Below, piece after piece: positions 17,692 through 29,200 of a stretch of DNA of 64,000 bases. This stretch comes from Marinobacterium zhoushanense. GTDB taxonomy: Bacteria; Pseudomonadota; Gammaproteobacteria; Pseudomonadales; Balneatricaceae. The translations under genes and the position numbers were made by a program. The stretch spans positions 851,998 through 915,997 of the forward strand of contig NZ_BMIJ01000001.1 of assembly GCF_014641945.1 (NCBI RefSeq), written 5' to 3'. Below the pieces are notes generated by a model. That model searched no databases and was not told the DNA's origin. It saw only the letters and a list, made by a program, of their open reading frames with translations. The stretch's first letter is position 1, and each line of letters opens with the position of its first letter.

Positions 17692-18798
17692 TCAATTACG
17701 GATAGTCGCCACCCTCAGATCGGAGGTGGACATGTCGCCAGTCAGCTGGATGGAACCGATCTTCTCCAGCGTATCGCTGTCGTGGATCGAAATATCGCTG
17801 CTGGTACCGCCTACGTAGAGGGTCTTACCATCACCCGAGATGTTCAGGTCGTAGTAGGTGTGCGGCATATCATGCACGATCAGCGTCTCTTTTTTGCTGA
17901 TATCGTGCTTGGACAGCGTATTGAACGAACCGTAAAGAATGTCGGGGTTACGCGGGTCGGCAACAAAGTTGAAGATGATGAACTGGAACGGCAGCACCTC
18001 ATCCCGTGTCGCTTTACCGGTTTTCAGATCCACGCGGCTGATACCCCACCACCATTCGGCGGTTTCGAAGTTCCAGTCCTCTGAATCGAACTTGGCGGTC
18101 ACGTAGGGCATGATGTATTCGTGCATCTGTTCACCCTGGGAGTGCATCGCAAATGCATCCGGCGGCAACCAGAGCGGCCCCTTCTCCCAGCTGGCCAGCT
18201 TGCTGACCATGCGGACTTCACCGGTCTTCGGGTTGATACCCTTAAGATCGGCACCGCCAAGAATCACCTCGTTCTCGTCGGTCACGGCGATCTTGGTGAT
18301 ACGACGATCCACCGGGAAGGTGCGCACCACCTTCGCATCCATTCCATCCTTGATGTTGAACACGGCCAGGCGCGGCTGCTCAACCTCGAAGCGATCGCTC
18401 AGCTTCTTGATCGGGTTCTGCACCGTGTACAGCTCCTTGCCATCGGCACTGACCGCAATCGACTGCATGGAGATCACCTGCTCGGTAGGCGAGGACTGCT
18501 CGGCCTTGAAGGTGATATCGCAGTTACGGATATCGAAGCCGTACACATCCTTGGTGCCGTTACTGAGCACATAGGCATGGGTGTTGTCCGGCGACAGCGC
18601 GATGGAGCCGGTGCCGAAGGGGCCCGGGATATCGCAGGTGCGCGCAATCGTGTTGCTGCTCATGTCGATCACGTGCAGTTGGTTCGGACGGGTAATCGTC
18701 AACAGGAACTCCTGATCGGCCATCGCCTGAGAGGCCAGCGAACCAAGACCAACCGCCCCCAGCACGCCGGCGGATTTCAATACGTTTTTCAGTTTCAT
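17692..18798 (-). CDS. qhpB: QhpB, beta subunit of quinohemoprotein amine dehydrogenase
   Basis: 368 residues from the ATG at 18798, which has GGGAG seven bases upstream; a GTG two codons earlier is less likely. The N-terminus is a signal peptide (KLKNVLKSAGVLGAVGLGSL, cut near ASQAMA). The mature protein shows repeated propeller blades (FLLTITRPNQLHVIDMSSNT, GKTLYVGGTSSDISIHD), as expected for the seven-bladed beta subunit that helps house the quinone site. It follows qhpC closely. It acts in the periplasm. Confidence 0.93.
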   Translation of the reverse strand: MKLKNVLKSAGVLGAVGLGSLASQAMADQEFLLTITRPNQLHVIDMSSNTIARTCDIPGPFGTGSIALSPDNTHAYVLSNGTKDVYGFDIRNCDITFKAEQSSPTEQVISMQSIAVSADGKELYTVQNPIKKLSDRFEVEQPRLAVFNIKDGMDAKVVRTFPVDRRITKIAVTDENEVILGGADLKGINPKTGEVRMVSKLASWEKGPLWLPPDAFAMHSQGEQMHEYIMPYVTAKFDSEDWNFETAEWWWGISRVDLKTGKATRDEVLPFQFIIFNFVADPRNPDILYGSFNTLSKHDISKKETLIVHDMPHTYYDLNISGDGKTLYVGGTSSDISIHDSDTLEKIGSIQLTGDMSTSDLRVATIRN

Positions 18799-18812
18799 CT
18801 GCACAGCTCCCG

Positions 18813-19136
18813 TTACTCGCCGTCCTCGAAAATACCGTCCAGCTTGCGCCAGTCCTCGTTGGCCTTGGCCACGTCCTTACCCCAGTCCGGGTAGGTATGC
18901 ATGGTGTCGGGCACCTGCGCCGGCCACCAGCAGGCATCGGCGCAGCCGTACAGGTCGGATTCCATCGGCTGGCACAAAGACCCCAGACCACCGAAGGGAT
19001 CGAGCTCCCAGCCCGGATCGGTGGTAGCGGTGCAACCGACAACGGTTTGCATGGCGACAACGTCTTCAACCTCTTCCGGGCTCACCGCCTGGTTGATCAG
19101 CTGTGCTTTCTTATTCAGAGACTTCAGATGTTTCAT
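18813..19136 (-). CDS. qhpC: QhpC, gamma subunit precursor carrying the CTQ cofactor
   Basis: 107 residues: a 28-residue leader ([20 protein letters not shown] onward), then the catalytic core. All residues that become cross-linked are in register with the known QHNDH structure. The thioether pairs are Cys35-Glu44, Cys55-Asp61 and Cys69-Asp77 (mature 7-16, 27-33, 41-49). Cys65-Trp71 (mature 37-43) forms cysteine tryptophylquinone. There is no Sec signal, as export depends on QhpF. The ATG lies 2 bp after the qhpD stop, which would tie synthesis of substrate and modifying enzyme. Confidence 0.97.
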   Translation of the reverse strand: MKHLKSLNKKAQLINQAVSPEEVEDVVAMQTVVGCTATTDPGWELDPFGGLGSLCQPMESDLYGCADACWWPAQVPDTMHTYPDWGKDVAKANEDWRKLDGIFEDGE

Positions 19137-19138
19137 TG

Positions 19139-20578
19139 TTAGGCACTCCTCCTGGGAGAGACATGTGCTTCGAAGAACCCGGGGTTCTCAAGCATGATCC
19201 GTGAGTACACCTCCACGCCGAAATCGACCCAATCGCGCATCAGGTCGCAGTAGTGGTAGGAGGGGTGTGTCGGATCTCCATATTTGGCGTAACTTTCGTG
19301 ATAGCAGCCACCGGAACAGAGGTTGCGAATGCGGCAGGTCTCACAGCCGGTATTGCTGCGATCGAGACGCTTCTCGACAAAGGCGCCAAGACTGGCCTTG
19401 TCGATACCGGACTCCACCGTGCCGAAGGTGGGCAGGTCGGAGCCGGTAAAGCGATGGCAGAGGTTAAGTCCGCCATCCTTGTCCACCGCCAGCAAACCGA
19501 CACCTGCACCGCAGGGCACCAGTTTCTTGTTGCCCTCGTACATGTCGGTGATCAGCTGGTGCATGTTGCCGTAGCCGAAGTTCTCGTTGCGCAGCGCGGA
19601 TTCCAGGTAGCGAGCACCTAAGCGCTTCATGCCTGCGAACACCTCCACCAGCTCCTCACCAGTCAGGTTGAACTCGGCGATATCACCTGAGGTGACAGGC
19701 CCGAAGCCGACCTCGAAAAAGCCCAGTTCGCTGTAGAGATGATCGAAGATCGTCTCCACATCCGTGACGCCTCGGGTCAGGGTGACCCGACAGCCCACCG
19801 GACGCGCGTTGTAGCGCTTGAGCAACATATCCACCTTGCGCTTGACCACGTCGTAGGTGCCTTGCCCGCCCACGGTAATACGGTTCTTGTCATGCATCGC
19901 CTTGGGACCATCCATAGAGATGGTAAGGCCGAAGCGGTGGGCGTTGAACCAATCCACCAGTTCCTCGGTGAGCAGTGTCGCGTTGGTGGTCAGGGTGAAG
20001 TCGACGGTGGCGTCGAGCTTGGCAAAACGCTCTTCGCAGTAGGCCACCACCTCGCGGATCAACGGCATGTTGGAGAGCGGTTCGCCGCCGAAGAACACCA
20101 CGTTGTAGTGGGGCTGATCCGGCGACTCGCGCAGCAGCATCTCCACCGACTTGATCGCGGTGTCGTAGGCCATCTTCTCACCCTTGGACGGGGTGGTCAG
20201 ATCCTCCTTGTAGCAGTAGGTACAGCTCAGGTTGCAGCCGGTATTGACGTTCAGCACCACCGTGGTGAGCGGAAACTTTTCCACCTTCTGCGGATCGGGA
20301 TTGATCCGCGCCACCCTGCCATCGCCGGAGATGATCTCTAGCGTGCGCAACTCCGAAAGCACCTCATCGACCTCGGCATGACCAAAGCGACGGTTCAGCG
20401 GCTCAAGATCCGACTCCGTCACCCGCTCCTGCGCATCGAACAGCGCCAGCAGTTCACGGCTGAGTCCATCCAGCTCGAAGATTCCGCTACTGGGAATGTG
20501 AAACAGCATCTGCCGGGCATCGACATCCACCCTGTGCAGATTCGGTTTCACCAGCGTCATGGTACCCGTGTTTTCCAC
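19139..20578 (-). CDS. qhpD: QhpD, radical SAM thioether-forming enzyme
   Basis: 479 residues. The radical SAM cluster motif is [12 protein letters not shown] (about residue 114). A C-terminal SPASM-type region has further cysteines ([37 protein letters not shown]) for auxiliary Fe-S clusters. QhpD makes the three Cys-to-Asp/Glu thioether links in QhpC, working on the leader-bearing form in the cytoplasm. The start is a GTG with GAGGT seven bases upstream. It lies between qhpA and qhpC in the standard order. Confidence 0.95.
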   Translation of the reverse strand: MENTGTMTLVKPNLHRVDVDARQMLFHIPSSGIFELDGLSRELLALFDAQERVTESDLEPLNRRFGHAEVDEVLSELRTLEIISGDGRVARINPDPQKVEKFPLTTVVLNVNTGCNLSCTYCYKEDLTTPSKGEKMAYDTAIKSVEMLLRESPDQPHYNVVFFGGEPLSNMPLIREVVAYCEERFAKLDATVDFTLTTNATLLTEELVDWFNAHRFGLTISMDGPKAMHDKNRITVGGQGTYDVVKRKVDMLLKRYNARPVGCRVTLTRGVTDVETIFDHLYSELGFFEVGFGPVTSGDIAEFNLTGEELVEVFAGMKRLGARYLESALRNENFGYGNMHQLITDMYEGNKKLVPCGAGVGLLAVDKDGGLNLCHRFTGSDLPTFGTVESGIDKASLGAFVEKRLDRSNTGCETCRIRNLCSGGCYHESYAKYGDPTHPSYHYCDLMRDWVDFGVEVYSRIMLENPGFFEAHVSPRRSA

Positions 20579-20637
20579 TTGAGTTACCTCACGTTGCGCG
20601 TATTGCGCTCTGTTTCAGTGACTTGCTATCCGGTATA

Positions 20638-22239
20638 TCAGTCGAGCACGCGGCGCACGAAATCCGGCACGGATACGAGCAGACTGCCATCCCCCTCGAC
20701 CGCCTCACCGGCGTCCTTGACGCTGGCCACGACCGCCAGACGACCGACGTTATTGGCCATCATCTTGCGCTTGGGATTGGGGCCGTCATCGCCCGGTGTG
20801 AAAATACCGGCCGCATCGATCGTGCCTGCAAACTCGGCATCCTTCTCTTCGGCGGCCATCTCGTCTGCGGGTTTGATCGACCACTCGGCGGGCATATAGC
20901 CCAGGCGCAGGTCATCCTCGGTACCCGGCTTGCCATCGGCACCGGCGCTGTAGCCAACCGCACGGTACGCAACACGCACTTTCGGCATCTTGCTCATTCC
21001 GCCGATACGCGCCACTGCGTTTTGCGGTGTCACTTCAACACGGGCCAGTTCGCCGTAAACCGCCAGACCCGATGCAAGCTCAGCCGCTCCGACCTGAACG
21101 CTCTGGGTGCCTTCATCGCCCGTGGCCCTGGCCATCAGGTGGATGCGGTCATCGCTGCGTTCGAGCACTTTCTCGACCTTAACGCCCGGGCCCAGATCGA
21201 TATCGCCATCCAGGTTCTGACCGATGATGGTCAGCGCGGTGGATTCACCCTTGCGAAGATACGAGGGCATGACCGCAACCACGGCCGGCGCCTTGGTATC
21301 CTTGAGCGCGCTCATCACGCCGCCAATCTCACGTTCAGAGGCCAGGAACATACGCCCGTTCATGCTCATGCCCTTGGCATCCGCCGCCATGACTTGACGC
21401 ATCTTCACGCCGTCGATGGTGATCGAGGCGCGCCATTCATAGCCGGTGTACACCGTCGCCTTGCCACTGCCGGACAGCGGTGAGCCATCGGCGTACTGAC
21501 CTTCCAGGCTCAGGTTGTAGCGTCCACCATCGGCCTTGCTCGTGGTCATCCAGGCATCGTATTCACCCTTGCCCGGCACAAAGCCGGTGACGCGCCAGCG
21601 ACCATCAAGGTCGGATTTAACCGCCTGCTTCCAGTTGTCCCAGGCCGGTGTCAGCAGCGGATACTGCTCGCCCAGCTGGACGGCCACCTCATCATGGGCG
21701 ATCTCGTACCATTTGCGGTCACGCGCCAGCGAGTGGAATTCGGTGGTCGGGAACTGGCCCATATGGAAGTTGACCAGCAGCTGCCACTCTTCAGTGGTAC
21801 GGCGCTGCAGGCCGAACCGTGCCGCCGAGTGACAGCGGGCGCAGGTTTCCGCCAGCGCCTGATCGACCCCTTCCTCTACAAGGTTGGTGTCCTGCTCGAG
21901 CAGATACCGGAAAGGTGCCGCCTCGGACGGCGCCAGCCCCTGGGTATCGGCCAGATAGCGCACCACCTCGCGCTTTTCGTCGTCGGAGATCTGAAGACCA
22001 CGCAGATTGATCATGCGATTGATCGTGAACAGCCAGCCTTCGGGGGTCTTGCGCTGTTCACTGATACGGGAAAAGTTCGGGGCAGACGCGTCCCCGGACT
22101 CGGTGTGACAAGCTAGACAGCGATCACGAATAATCTGCTTTGCATCATCCGCCTGTACCGAAGCACTCGCCAGTCCAGCGAGTAACAGCACACCGCTGCC
22201 GATCAGTGTCCGTCTGGTTGATTTGTTAGTGGGTGCCAT
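20638..22239 (-). CDS. qhpA: QhpA, diheme alpha subunit of quinohemoprotein amine dehydrogenase
   Basis: 533 residues from the ATG at 22239, with GAGG five bases upstream. The N-terminus is a signal peptide (RTLIGSGVLLLAGLASASVQ, cut near VQADD). Two c-type heme sites follow: CLACH at residue 41 and CARCH near residue 135. The rest is beta-rich, matching the Ig-like domains of the alpha subunit. In the periplasm the hemes take electrons from the CTQ quinone and pass them to a c-type cytochrome or azurin. It is the promoter-proximal gene of the array. Confidence 0.95.
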   Translation of the reverse strand: MAPTNKSTRRTLIGSGVLLLAGLASASVQADDAKQIIRDRCLACHTESGDASAPNFSRISEQRKTPEGWLFTINRMINLRGLQISDDEKREVVRYLADTQGLAPSEAAPFRYLLEQDTNLVEEGVDQALAETCARCHSAARFGLQRRTTEEWQLLVNFHMGQFPTTEFHSLARDRKWYEIAHDEVAVQLGEQYPLLTPAWDNWKQAVKSDLDGRWRVTGFVPGKGEYDAWMTTSKADGGRYNLSLEGQYADGSPLSGSGKATVYTGYEWRASITIDGVKMRQVMAADAKGMSMNGRMFLASEREIGGVMSALKDTKAPAVVAVMPSYLRKGESTALTIIGQNLDGDIDLGPGVKVEKVLERSDDRIHLMARATGDEGTQSVQVGAAELASGLAVYGELARVEVTPQNAVARIGGMSKMPKVRVAYRAVGYSAGADGKPGTEDDLRLGYMPAEWSIKPADEMAAEEKDAEFAGTIDAAGIFTPGDDGPNPKRKMMANNVGRLAVVASVKDAGEAVEGDGSLLVSVPDFVRRVLD

Positions 22240-22485
22240 CACTCCCTCACTACTCTGGATAAGTTTGAACTTATTATTGCCCTGCCCGATTAGTTTAGAC
22301 CTCTGCAAAACTACCGAGCAGGGTTCCTAAGCTACTGCCGGGATGTAAATGAATTTCCGGTGATTCTTGGCGTTTTGTTCGGATATGTAACAGATTGTAT
22401 CTGGGCAGTTGGTGAACCGGAGTGACGTCCGATATATTGCCGTTATACCTGTCCGGCTCCGACTAAGCGCCGCTGAAGAGATACC

Positions 22486-23220
22486 ATGACCCAGACACAG
22501 AACGCCGCACATATTCTGGTCGTCGAAGACGATTTCGCCTCCCGCTCCCTGCTGGTCAGCTATCTGGAGAAGGAGGGGTACCGCGTCAGCGAAACCGATC
22601 AGGCCGACGACCTGTGCTCACGGGTGAAAACCGAACAGATCGATCTGGTACTGCTCGATATCAATCTCCCCGGGCGCGATGGACTCACACTGACACGGGA
22701 GCTCAGAGCCGCCTCGCGCGTTGGAATCATTCTGGTCACCAGCAAGGGGGATGATATCGACCGCATCGTCGGACTCGAGATGGGCGCGGACGATTACGTG
22801 ACCAAACCGTTCAACCCGAGAGAGTTGCTGGTCAGGGCGAAGAACTTGCTCTGGCGTATGCTACCGGCGGATACCGTACAGAGCGCACCGGGGTCGCCCT
22901 CACGCGCCTGCTGGTACTTCGAGGGCTGGGAGCTGGACTCCTACAAGCGTCAGCTCAGGCACGCCGACGGCCAGAACGAGCGACTGCCCGAGGGCGAGTT
23001 CAAACTGCTCAAAACCCTGGTGACCCACCCAGGTCAGGTGATGTCCCGCGACCAGCTGATGGATGCGATCCACGACCGGGAGTGGACACCGAATGACCGC
23101 TCGGTGGATGTACTGATCGGCCGGCTGCGACGCAAACTCGGCGACAACCCCTCCGATCCCCAGCTTATTCTCACGGCCCACGGCGCCGGCTACATGTTCG
23201 CCGGCGATGTGAAGAGATGA
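22486..23220 (+). CDS. OmpR-type response regulator
   Basis: 244 residues. The receiver domain (1-120) has the acidic pair in VVEDDF, the phospho-acceptor Asp in VLLDINLPGRDG (about residue 59) and Lys in VTKPFNPRE. The C-terminal winged helix (LPEGEFKLLKTLVTHPGQVM, then DVLIGRLRRKLGD) binds DNA. Its stop overlaps the start of the giant histidine kinase by 4 bp (ATGA). It diverges from qhpA across 246 bp, so control of the amine dehydrogenase operon is likely. In Paracoccus the known qhp regulator is an AraC protein, so this would be a different control layer. Confidence 0.93.
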   Translation: MTQTQNAAHILVVEDDFASRSLLVSYLEKEGYRVSETDQADDLCSRVKTEQIDLVLLDINLPGRDGLTLTRELRAASRVGIILVTSKGDDIDRIVGLEMGADDYVTKPFNPRELLVRAKNLLWRMLPADTVQSAPGSPSRACWYFEGWELDSYKRQLRHADGQNERLPEGEFKLLKTLVTHPGQVMSRDQLMDAIHDREWTPNDRSVDVLIGRLRRKLGDNPSDPQLILTAHGAGYMFAGDVKR

Positions 23221-26200
23221 ACACGCCACAGGGGTATCAGGTGGATCGCCACCTGCACCGACGCAAGGGTGTACTGATCAGCCGCGCCGTGCGCATGCAG
23301 GACGGCCATCAGGTGATACTCAAACAACTGGACCCCGCCCAGTGCAGCCGTGAGGATCTGGGGCGGCTGCAACATGAATACGAGCTGCTCACGTCACTCA
23401 AGATCACCGGCATTCTGCGTCCGCTGGAGCTGATCTCAACCGATACTGCACTGGTAGGTGTGTTCGAAGATTCAGGGGCAATCCCGCTTCGCCAGTTTAT
23501 CTCCGAACGGCAGATGGAGTGGAACCAGTGGATTCCGGTCGCCATCCGTCTTAGCGAACTGGTGGGTCGCCTGCACGAGGCGCGGGTTATCCACAAACAG
23601 ATCAGCCCGGACCACCTGCTGCTGCATCCAACCACCCTGCAACCGGTGCTGATCGGTTTCGACTACTGCACACGCTTAAGCCGGGAACAGCCCAACTGGC
23701 ATGCCCAGGCGCTGCGCAGTTCGACACTGGCCTACATCGCGCCAGAGCAGACGGGACGCATCAACCGCACCATCGACTACCGCACCGACTACTACAGCCT
23801 GGGCGCCACCCTGTACGAGCTGATGACCGGTCGTCCGCCCTTCTTCGGCGGTCAGGATATCGAGCTGGTTCATAACCAGATCGCGCGTGCGCCGGATTCG
23901 CCCAGCCGCATAAACCCGCGCCTGCCGGAGATGGTCTCGCGCATCATTCTGAAACTGCTCGCCAAGGATGCCGCCCAGCGCTATCAGTCCACCGTGGGGC
24001 TGATCCACGATCTGCGCCGCTGTCAGAAAGAGCATAACCAGCACGGCCGCATCTCGACCTTCGAGCTGGCTGAACAGGATATTGCCGCCCAGTTTCAGAT
24101 CCCGCAGCGGCTCTATGGGCGCGAGGCGGTATTGCAACAGCTGCGCGGGCTGATGGACCGGGCCGTGGAGGGCAAACAGACTCTGGTGCTGATCAGCGGC
24201 TATGCCGGTGTCGGTAAATCGAGTCTGGTACATGAACTGCGGCAATATGTAAACGAACTCGGTGGTCACTTCAGCAGCGGCAAGTTCGATCAATACCGGC
24301 GCAACCGCCCCTACTTCGCCATTATTCAGGCGCTGCAATCGCTGGTCAGACAGCTGCTGACCGAGCCGGAAGAGGCGATCCAACAGCTGCGTACCGAGCT
24401 CAATACCAGCATGCGCGGTCAGGGCCAGATGCTGCTGAAACTGATACCGGAGCTTGAGCTGATCATCGGCCCCCAGCCGAGCCTGCCCACTGCCACGCCC
24501 GCCGAAGAGCAGCGCCGCTTTTCGCGTCTGTTTATCCGCGTGCTCGATGTGCTGGCCACACCTGAGCGCCCGATGCTGCTGTTTCTAGACGATCTGCACT
24601 GGGCCGACCACGCCTCGCTGCAACTGATCGAAACGCTGGTGGAGAGCGGCGAGAGCGCTCATCTGCTACTAATGGGCAGCTTTCGCGATCAGGAGCTAGA
24701 ACCGGCGCCACAGAAGACGCTGGACCGGCTGCGCCGGCTGCAAAAACCGGTGATCGAGCTGCAACTGGGGCCGCTGGACCTGCAACAGGTGTCCCAGCTG
24801 CTGGCCGACACCCTGCGCCGTGACGTGCAGTCCTGCCAGAGTCTGGCCCGCATCTGCATACGCAAAACCCAGGGTAACCCGTTCTTTCTCAGCCAGTTCC
24901 TCTATGCGCTGCATGAGGAGGGGCTAATCAACTTCCGCGAGCAGCGCTGGCAGTGGGATGAAAACGCCATTCAGGCGCGCGAGATGACCGACAACGTGGT
25001 GTCGCTGATGGTCAGCAAGATCCAGCGCCTGCCCACGGCCACCCAACGCACGCTGCCGCTTGCCGCCAGTATTGGCGGCAGTTTCAACCTGCGCACGCTT
25101 TCGGTGGTCAGCAAGCTGCTGCCATCAGAGGCGGTGGACGCGCTCTGGCCGGCGATGACCGAGGGCCTGATCGTGCCGCTGGACGATCAGTACCGTGTGT
25201 TCGAAAAGACCGACCAGATCAACACCCGTTACCGTTTTATCCACGATCGCGTTCAACAGGCCGCCTATTCGCTGATTCCGGAACAGGCGCGAGAATCCCT
25301 GCATCTGGAGGTGGGACGACAGCTCTGGCGAAGCCTGAGTTTAGATGAGATCGACAACCGCATCTTCGAGATCACCAACCACCTGAATCTGGCCTCGGCG
25401 CTGATCGACGATACGCAGGAACGCGTCGAGCTGGCCCGGCTCAACCTGCGTGCCGGCACCCGGGCGCGTGAATCCGCCGCATTCGACGTGGCGATGGATT
25501 ACCTCAAGCGCGGCCTGTCACTACTGCCGAAAGAGAGCTGGCAGAACCAGTATTCGTTGACCCTGGGCCTGCACACACTGGCTGCCGAAGTGGCCAACAT
25601 TCGTGGCGAACAGGCGCTCATGGACAGGCTGATTCTCGCCGTGGAACAGCATGCCCAGAACCTGCTCGATCGCGTGCGTGTACACGAGGTCAGAATTCAG
25701 TCGCAGGTAGCCAACAACCAGTTCAGCGAAGCGCTGAGTACCGCGCTGACACTGCTGCACCAACTCGGCGTCGAGCTGCCTGAACACCCGACACCGTTTC
25801 AAAATGCCTGGATCGCCAACCGGGTCAAATGGCTGCTCAAGCGCACGCCGCCCGAGCGCGTGCCCTACCTTAAATCGATGCAGGAGCCGACGCTGCTGGC
25901 GGCGATGCCCCTGCTCACCGGCATGTTCGGCATCGTCAAGTTCTCAAGCTCGGGGCTGCGTCCGATGCTGACGGCCAAGCAGGTCGAACTGACGCTGACC
26001 CGCGGTCTATCGGACTCCTCAGCACTGGCTTTCGCCGGATACGGCGGTGTGTTGTGCGGCAAGATGGCGGATATCGATCAGGGTTACCGGCTCGGCCTGC
26101 TGGCTCTGGAGCTCGACAAGCGGATGCCCGCCACGGCCAAGCATCACCGCACCCTGTCGTTGTTCAACAGCTATATCCGCCACTACCGTGAGCCGCTGTC

Positions 26201-29200
26201 GGTCTGCCGCGACTCGCTGCTCGATGCCCACCAGCAGGCACTGGATTGCGGCGACATGGAGTGGGGAGCCTACGCACTGGCCGCATATATACAGTACGCT
26301 TTCCCACTGTGTCAGAATCTGGATCAGCTGCAGCCGCGACTGGAGAAAGACACCGAACTTCTGCGCCAGTCCGGTCAGAAGCAGTCGCTGCAATACTCGC
26401 TGTTCATTCTGCAAACAATGGAAAACATGCGCGGCCAAAACAGCGACCCGACCCGGCTCGACGGCCGTTTCTACCGCGAGGATCGCGATCTCGCCGAACT
26501 CACCCGCGAGAACCACCGTACCGCCATCTGTTTGCACCATTTCTACAAGGCGCTGCTCGGTTTTATCTTCGATGACATGGAAGCGGCCTATCATCACAGC
26601 GAGATCGGCCTTGAGCTGCGCGACTCGGTATCCGGCACCTTTACCGTACTCTGGCTGATGCAGATCAACGCCCTGAGCATCATCCAGTTACTGCCAAGCA
26701 CCAGTATTCTGACCCAACCGGCCCGGCTTAAAACCGTACGCCAGGCCCAGCGTTACATACGCAGGCTAGTCCGTTTCGCACCGGATAACCGGCTGCACCA
26801 CTACGAACTGCTCAGCGCCGAGCTATTGCGCAGCAAGCGGCGTTACACCAGCGCCATGAACCTGTACGAAAAAGCGATCGAGCATGCCCAACAACAGGGG
26901 CTCAAGCTCGATCAGGCGATGGCCTGCGAGCTGGCCGGACGCTTCTATCAGGAGTGGCAAAAGCCCGGGATCGCACGCACCTACCTGCAAGATGCCTACC
27001 GGCTGTATGCCGAACTCGGTGCCCGGGCCAAGCTGCAACAGATGAAGGCTCAGTACGACATCGATCTGGAACCACCACGCCCGGTAACGGTGGAATCGCA
27101 TACCGCAAGCGCGGAGCGCCGCCGCGAGCTGGACAACCAGACACTGGATATCAGCTCGGTCATCAACGCCTCACAGGCGATCTCCGATGAGATCGTGCTG
27201 GAGAAACTGCTCAACCGCCTGATGCGGCTCGCGATTCAGAACGCTGGTGCGCAACGGGCGATACTGGTGATGTACCGCCAGCAGCAGCTTTTCATCGAAG
27301 CGGAAACCCGCATCGACGAGACACCGGCCCTGTTTACCGCCATACCGCTGACCGAAGGCGCCGATATGCTGCCGCTGAGCATCATCAACTTCGTTGCCCG
27401 TACCAAAGATCCGGTGGTGCTGGGCAACGCGGTTGAACACCAGATGTTCCAGTCCGACAGCTATATCCGTCAGCAGCAGCCCCGTTCGCTGCTCACCATA
27501 CCCATTCTCTACCACAGCGAACTGACCGGCATTCTCTATCTTGAGCACCGTGAAAGCCGGGATGTGTTCAGCCGCGAACGCCTGAAAACCTTACAGATTC
27601 TGGCATCGCAGGCGGCGATCTCCATCGAAAACGCCAAACTGTACAAAAGCCTTGAACAATCCGAGCGTGAATACCGCTCCCTGTTTGAAAACGCCAGCGA
27701 AGGGATCTTCCGCATCGCGCCCGACGGTCGCCTGATCTCCGCCAACCCGGCGCTGATCTCGCTGCTTGGCTATGACACGTCCGAGCAGTTCCTGCATGAG
27801 GTTACCGATCTGGTGATGGACTGCTTTATCGATCCCGCCGAGGGGCAGCTGTTCCTCGCCACGCTGACAGATGGCAACCGTGTAAACGATCTGGAGACAC
27901 GCTGGCGGCGTCAGGATGGCAGCGATCTGCATCTGTCCATATCGGCACACCGCATCGCCGACGAGCATAACGCGATTCGCTATTACGAGGGCTCGCTCAC
28001 CGATATCGGCGAGCGCAAGGCGAAAGAGCTGGCGGAGCTCGCGCGTCAGAAGGCGGAAGCGGCCAGCGAGGCCAAGAGCCAGTTCCTGGCCACCATGAGC
28101 CACGAGATTCGCACTCCGATGAACGGCATTCTCGGCATGGCGCAGCTGCTCAAGCGCTCGGCGATGAATCCGGCCCAGCGCGAACAGGTCGAGTCAATCT
28201 ACCGATCAGGCCAATCCCTGCTGACCATCCTCAACGACGTGCTGGATTTCACCAAGATCGAAGCGGGCCAGATGACCTTCGAGGCGGAGGATTTCGAGCT
28301 GCGCCAGTTGCTCGAGCAGCTCAAGACCCTGCTCACCCCGATGGCGCGGGAGAAGAAGATCGACCTGATCCTGAGGCTCGACCCGGAGTTGCCCTCACGG
28401 GTGCAGGGCGATGCCCGGGCGCTGAATCAGGTGCTGATGAACCTGTGCGCCAACGCGCTGAAGTTCACCGATGAGGGGTATGTGGTGCTCAAGGCCCGCC
28501 CTGTGGCCAGTCACGCCGAAGGCCATGTGATCCGTTTTGAGGTCGAGGACAGCGGCATCGGCATTCCGCCCGAAGCGCACGATCGCATTTTCCAGCACTT
28601 CAGTCAGGCCGACAGCTCGATCACCCGACGCTACGGCGGCACAGGCCTTGGTCTGTCGATCTGCCGCAAGCTGGTGGAACAGCAGCAGGGCCGGATCGGT
28701 TTCGACAGCCAGGCCGGAAACGGCTCGCTGTTCTGGGTTGAGCTGCCCTACCGGAGCGCTGATCAGGCCACTGAGTCTGTCCAGACGACACCGTCGGTTA
28801 CACCGAGCGAACCCAAGCAGGTGCTGGATATACTGCTGGTGGAGGACACCCCCATCAATCAGGAGGTCACCGCCAGCCTGCTGCGCGCCGAAGGTCACCA
28901 TGTCAGTATCGCTGACGATGGCTACACGGCGCTGTCGATGCATAACGACAACGATTACGATCTGGTGCTGATGGATATCCACCTGCCCGATATGGACGGT
29001 CTGGAAACCACCCGCCGCATGCGCGCCCACCGCGATGCCGACAAGGCGCAAGTACCGGTCGTTGCGCTGACGGCCGCCGTTACCCGGCCGGAGATCCGGC
29101 GCTGCAAGGAGGCCGGTATTGAAACGGTACTGAGCAAACCCCTGCAGTTCGAAGAGCTTGAGCAGGTGGTGCGCGCCGTCGGCCAGCTCGAGTGCCCGCC

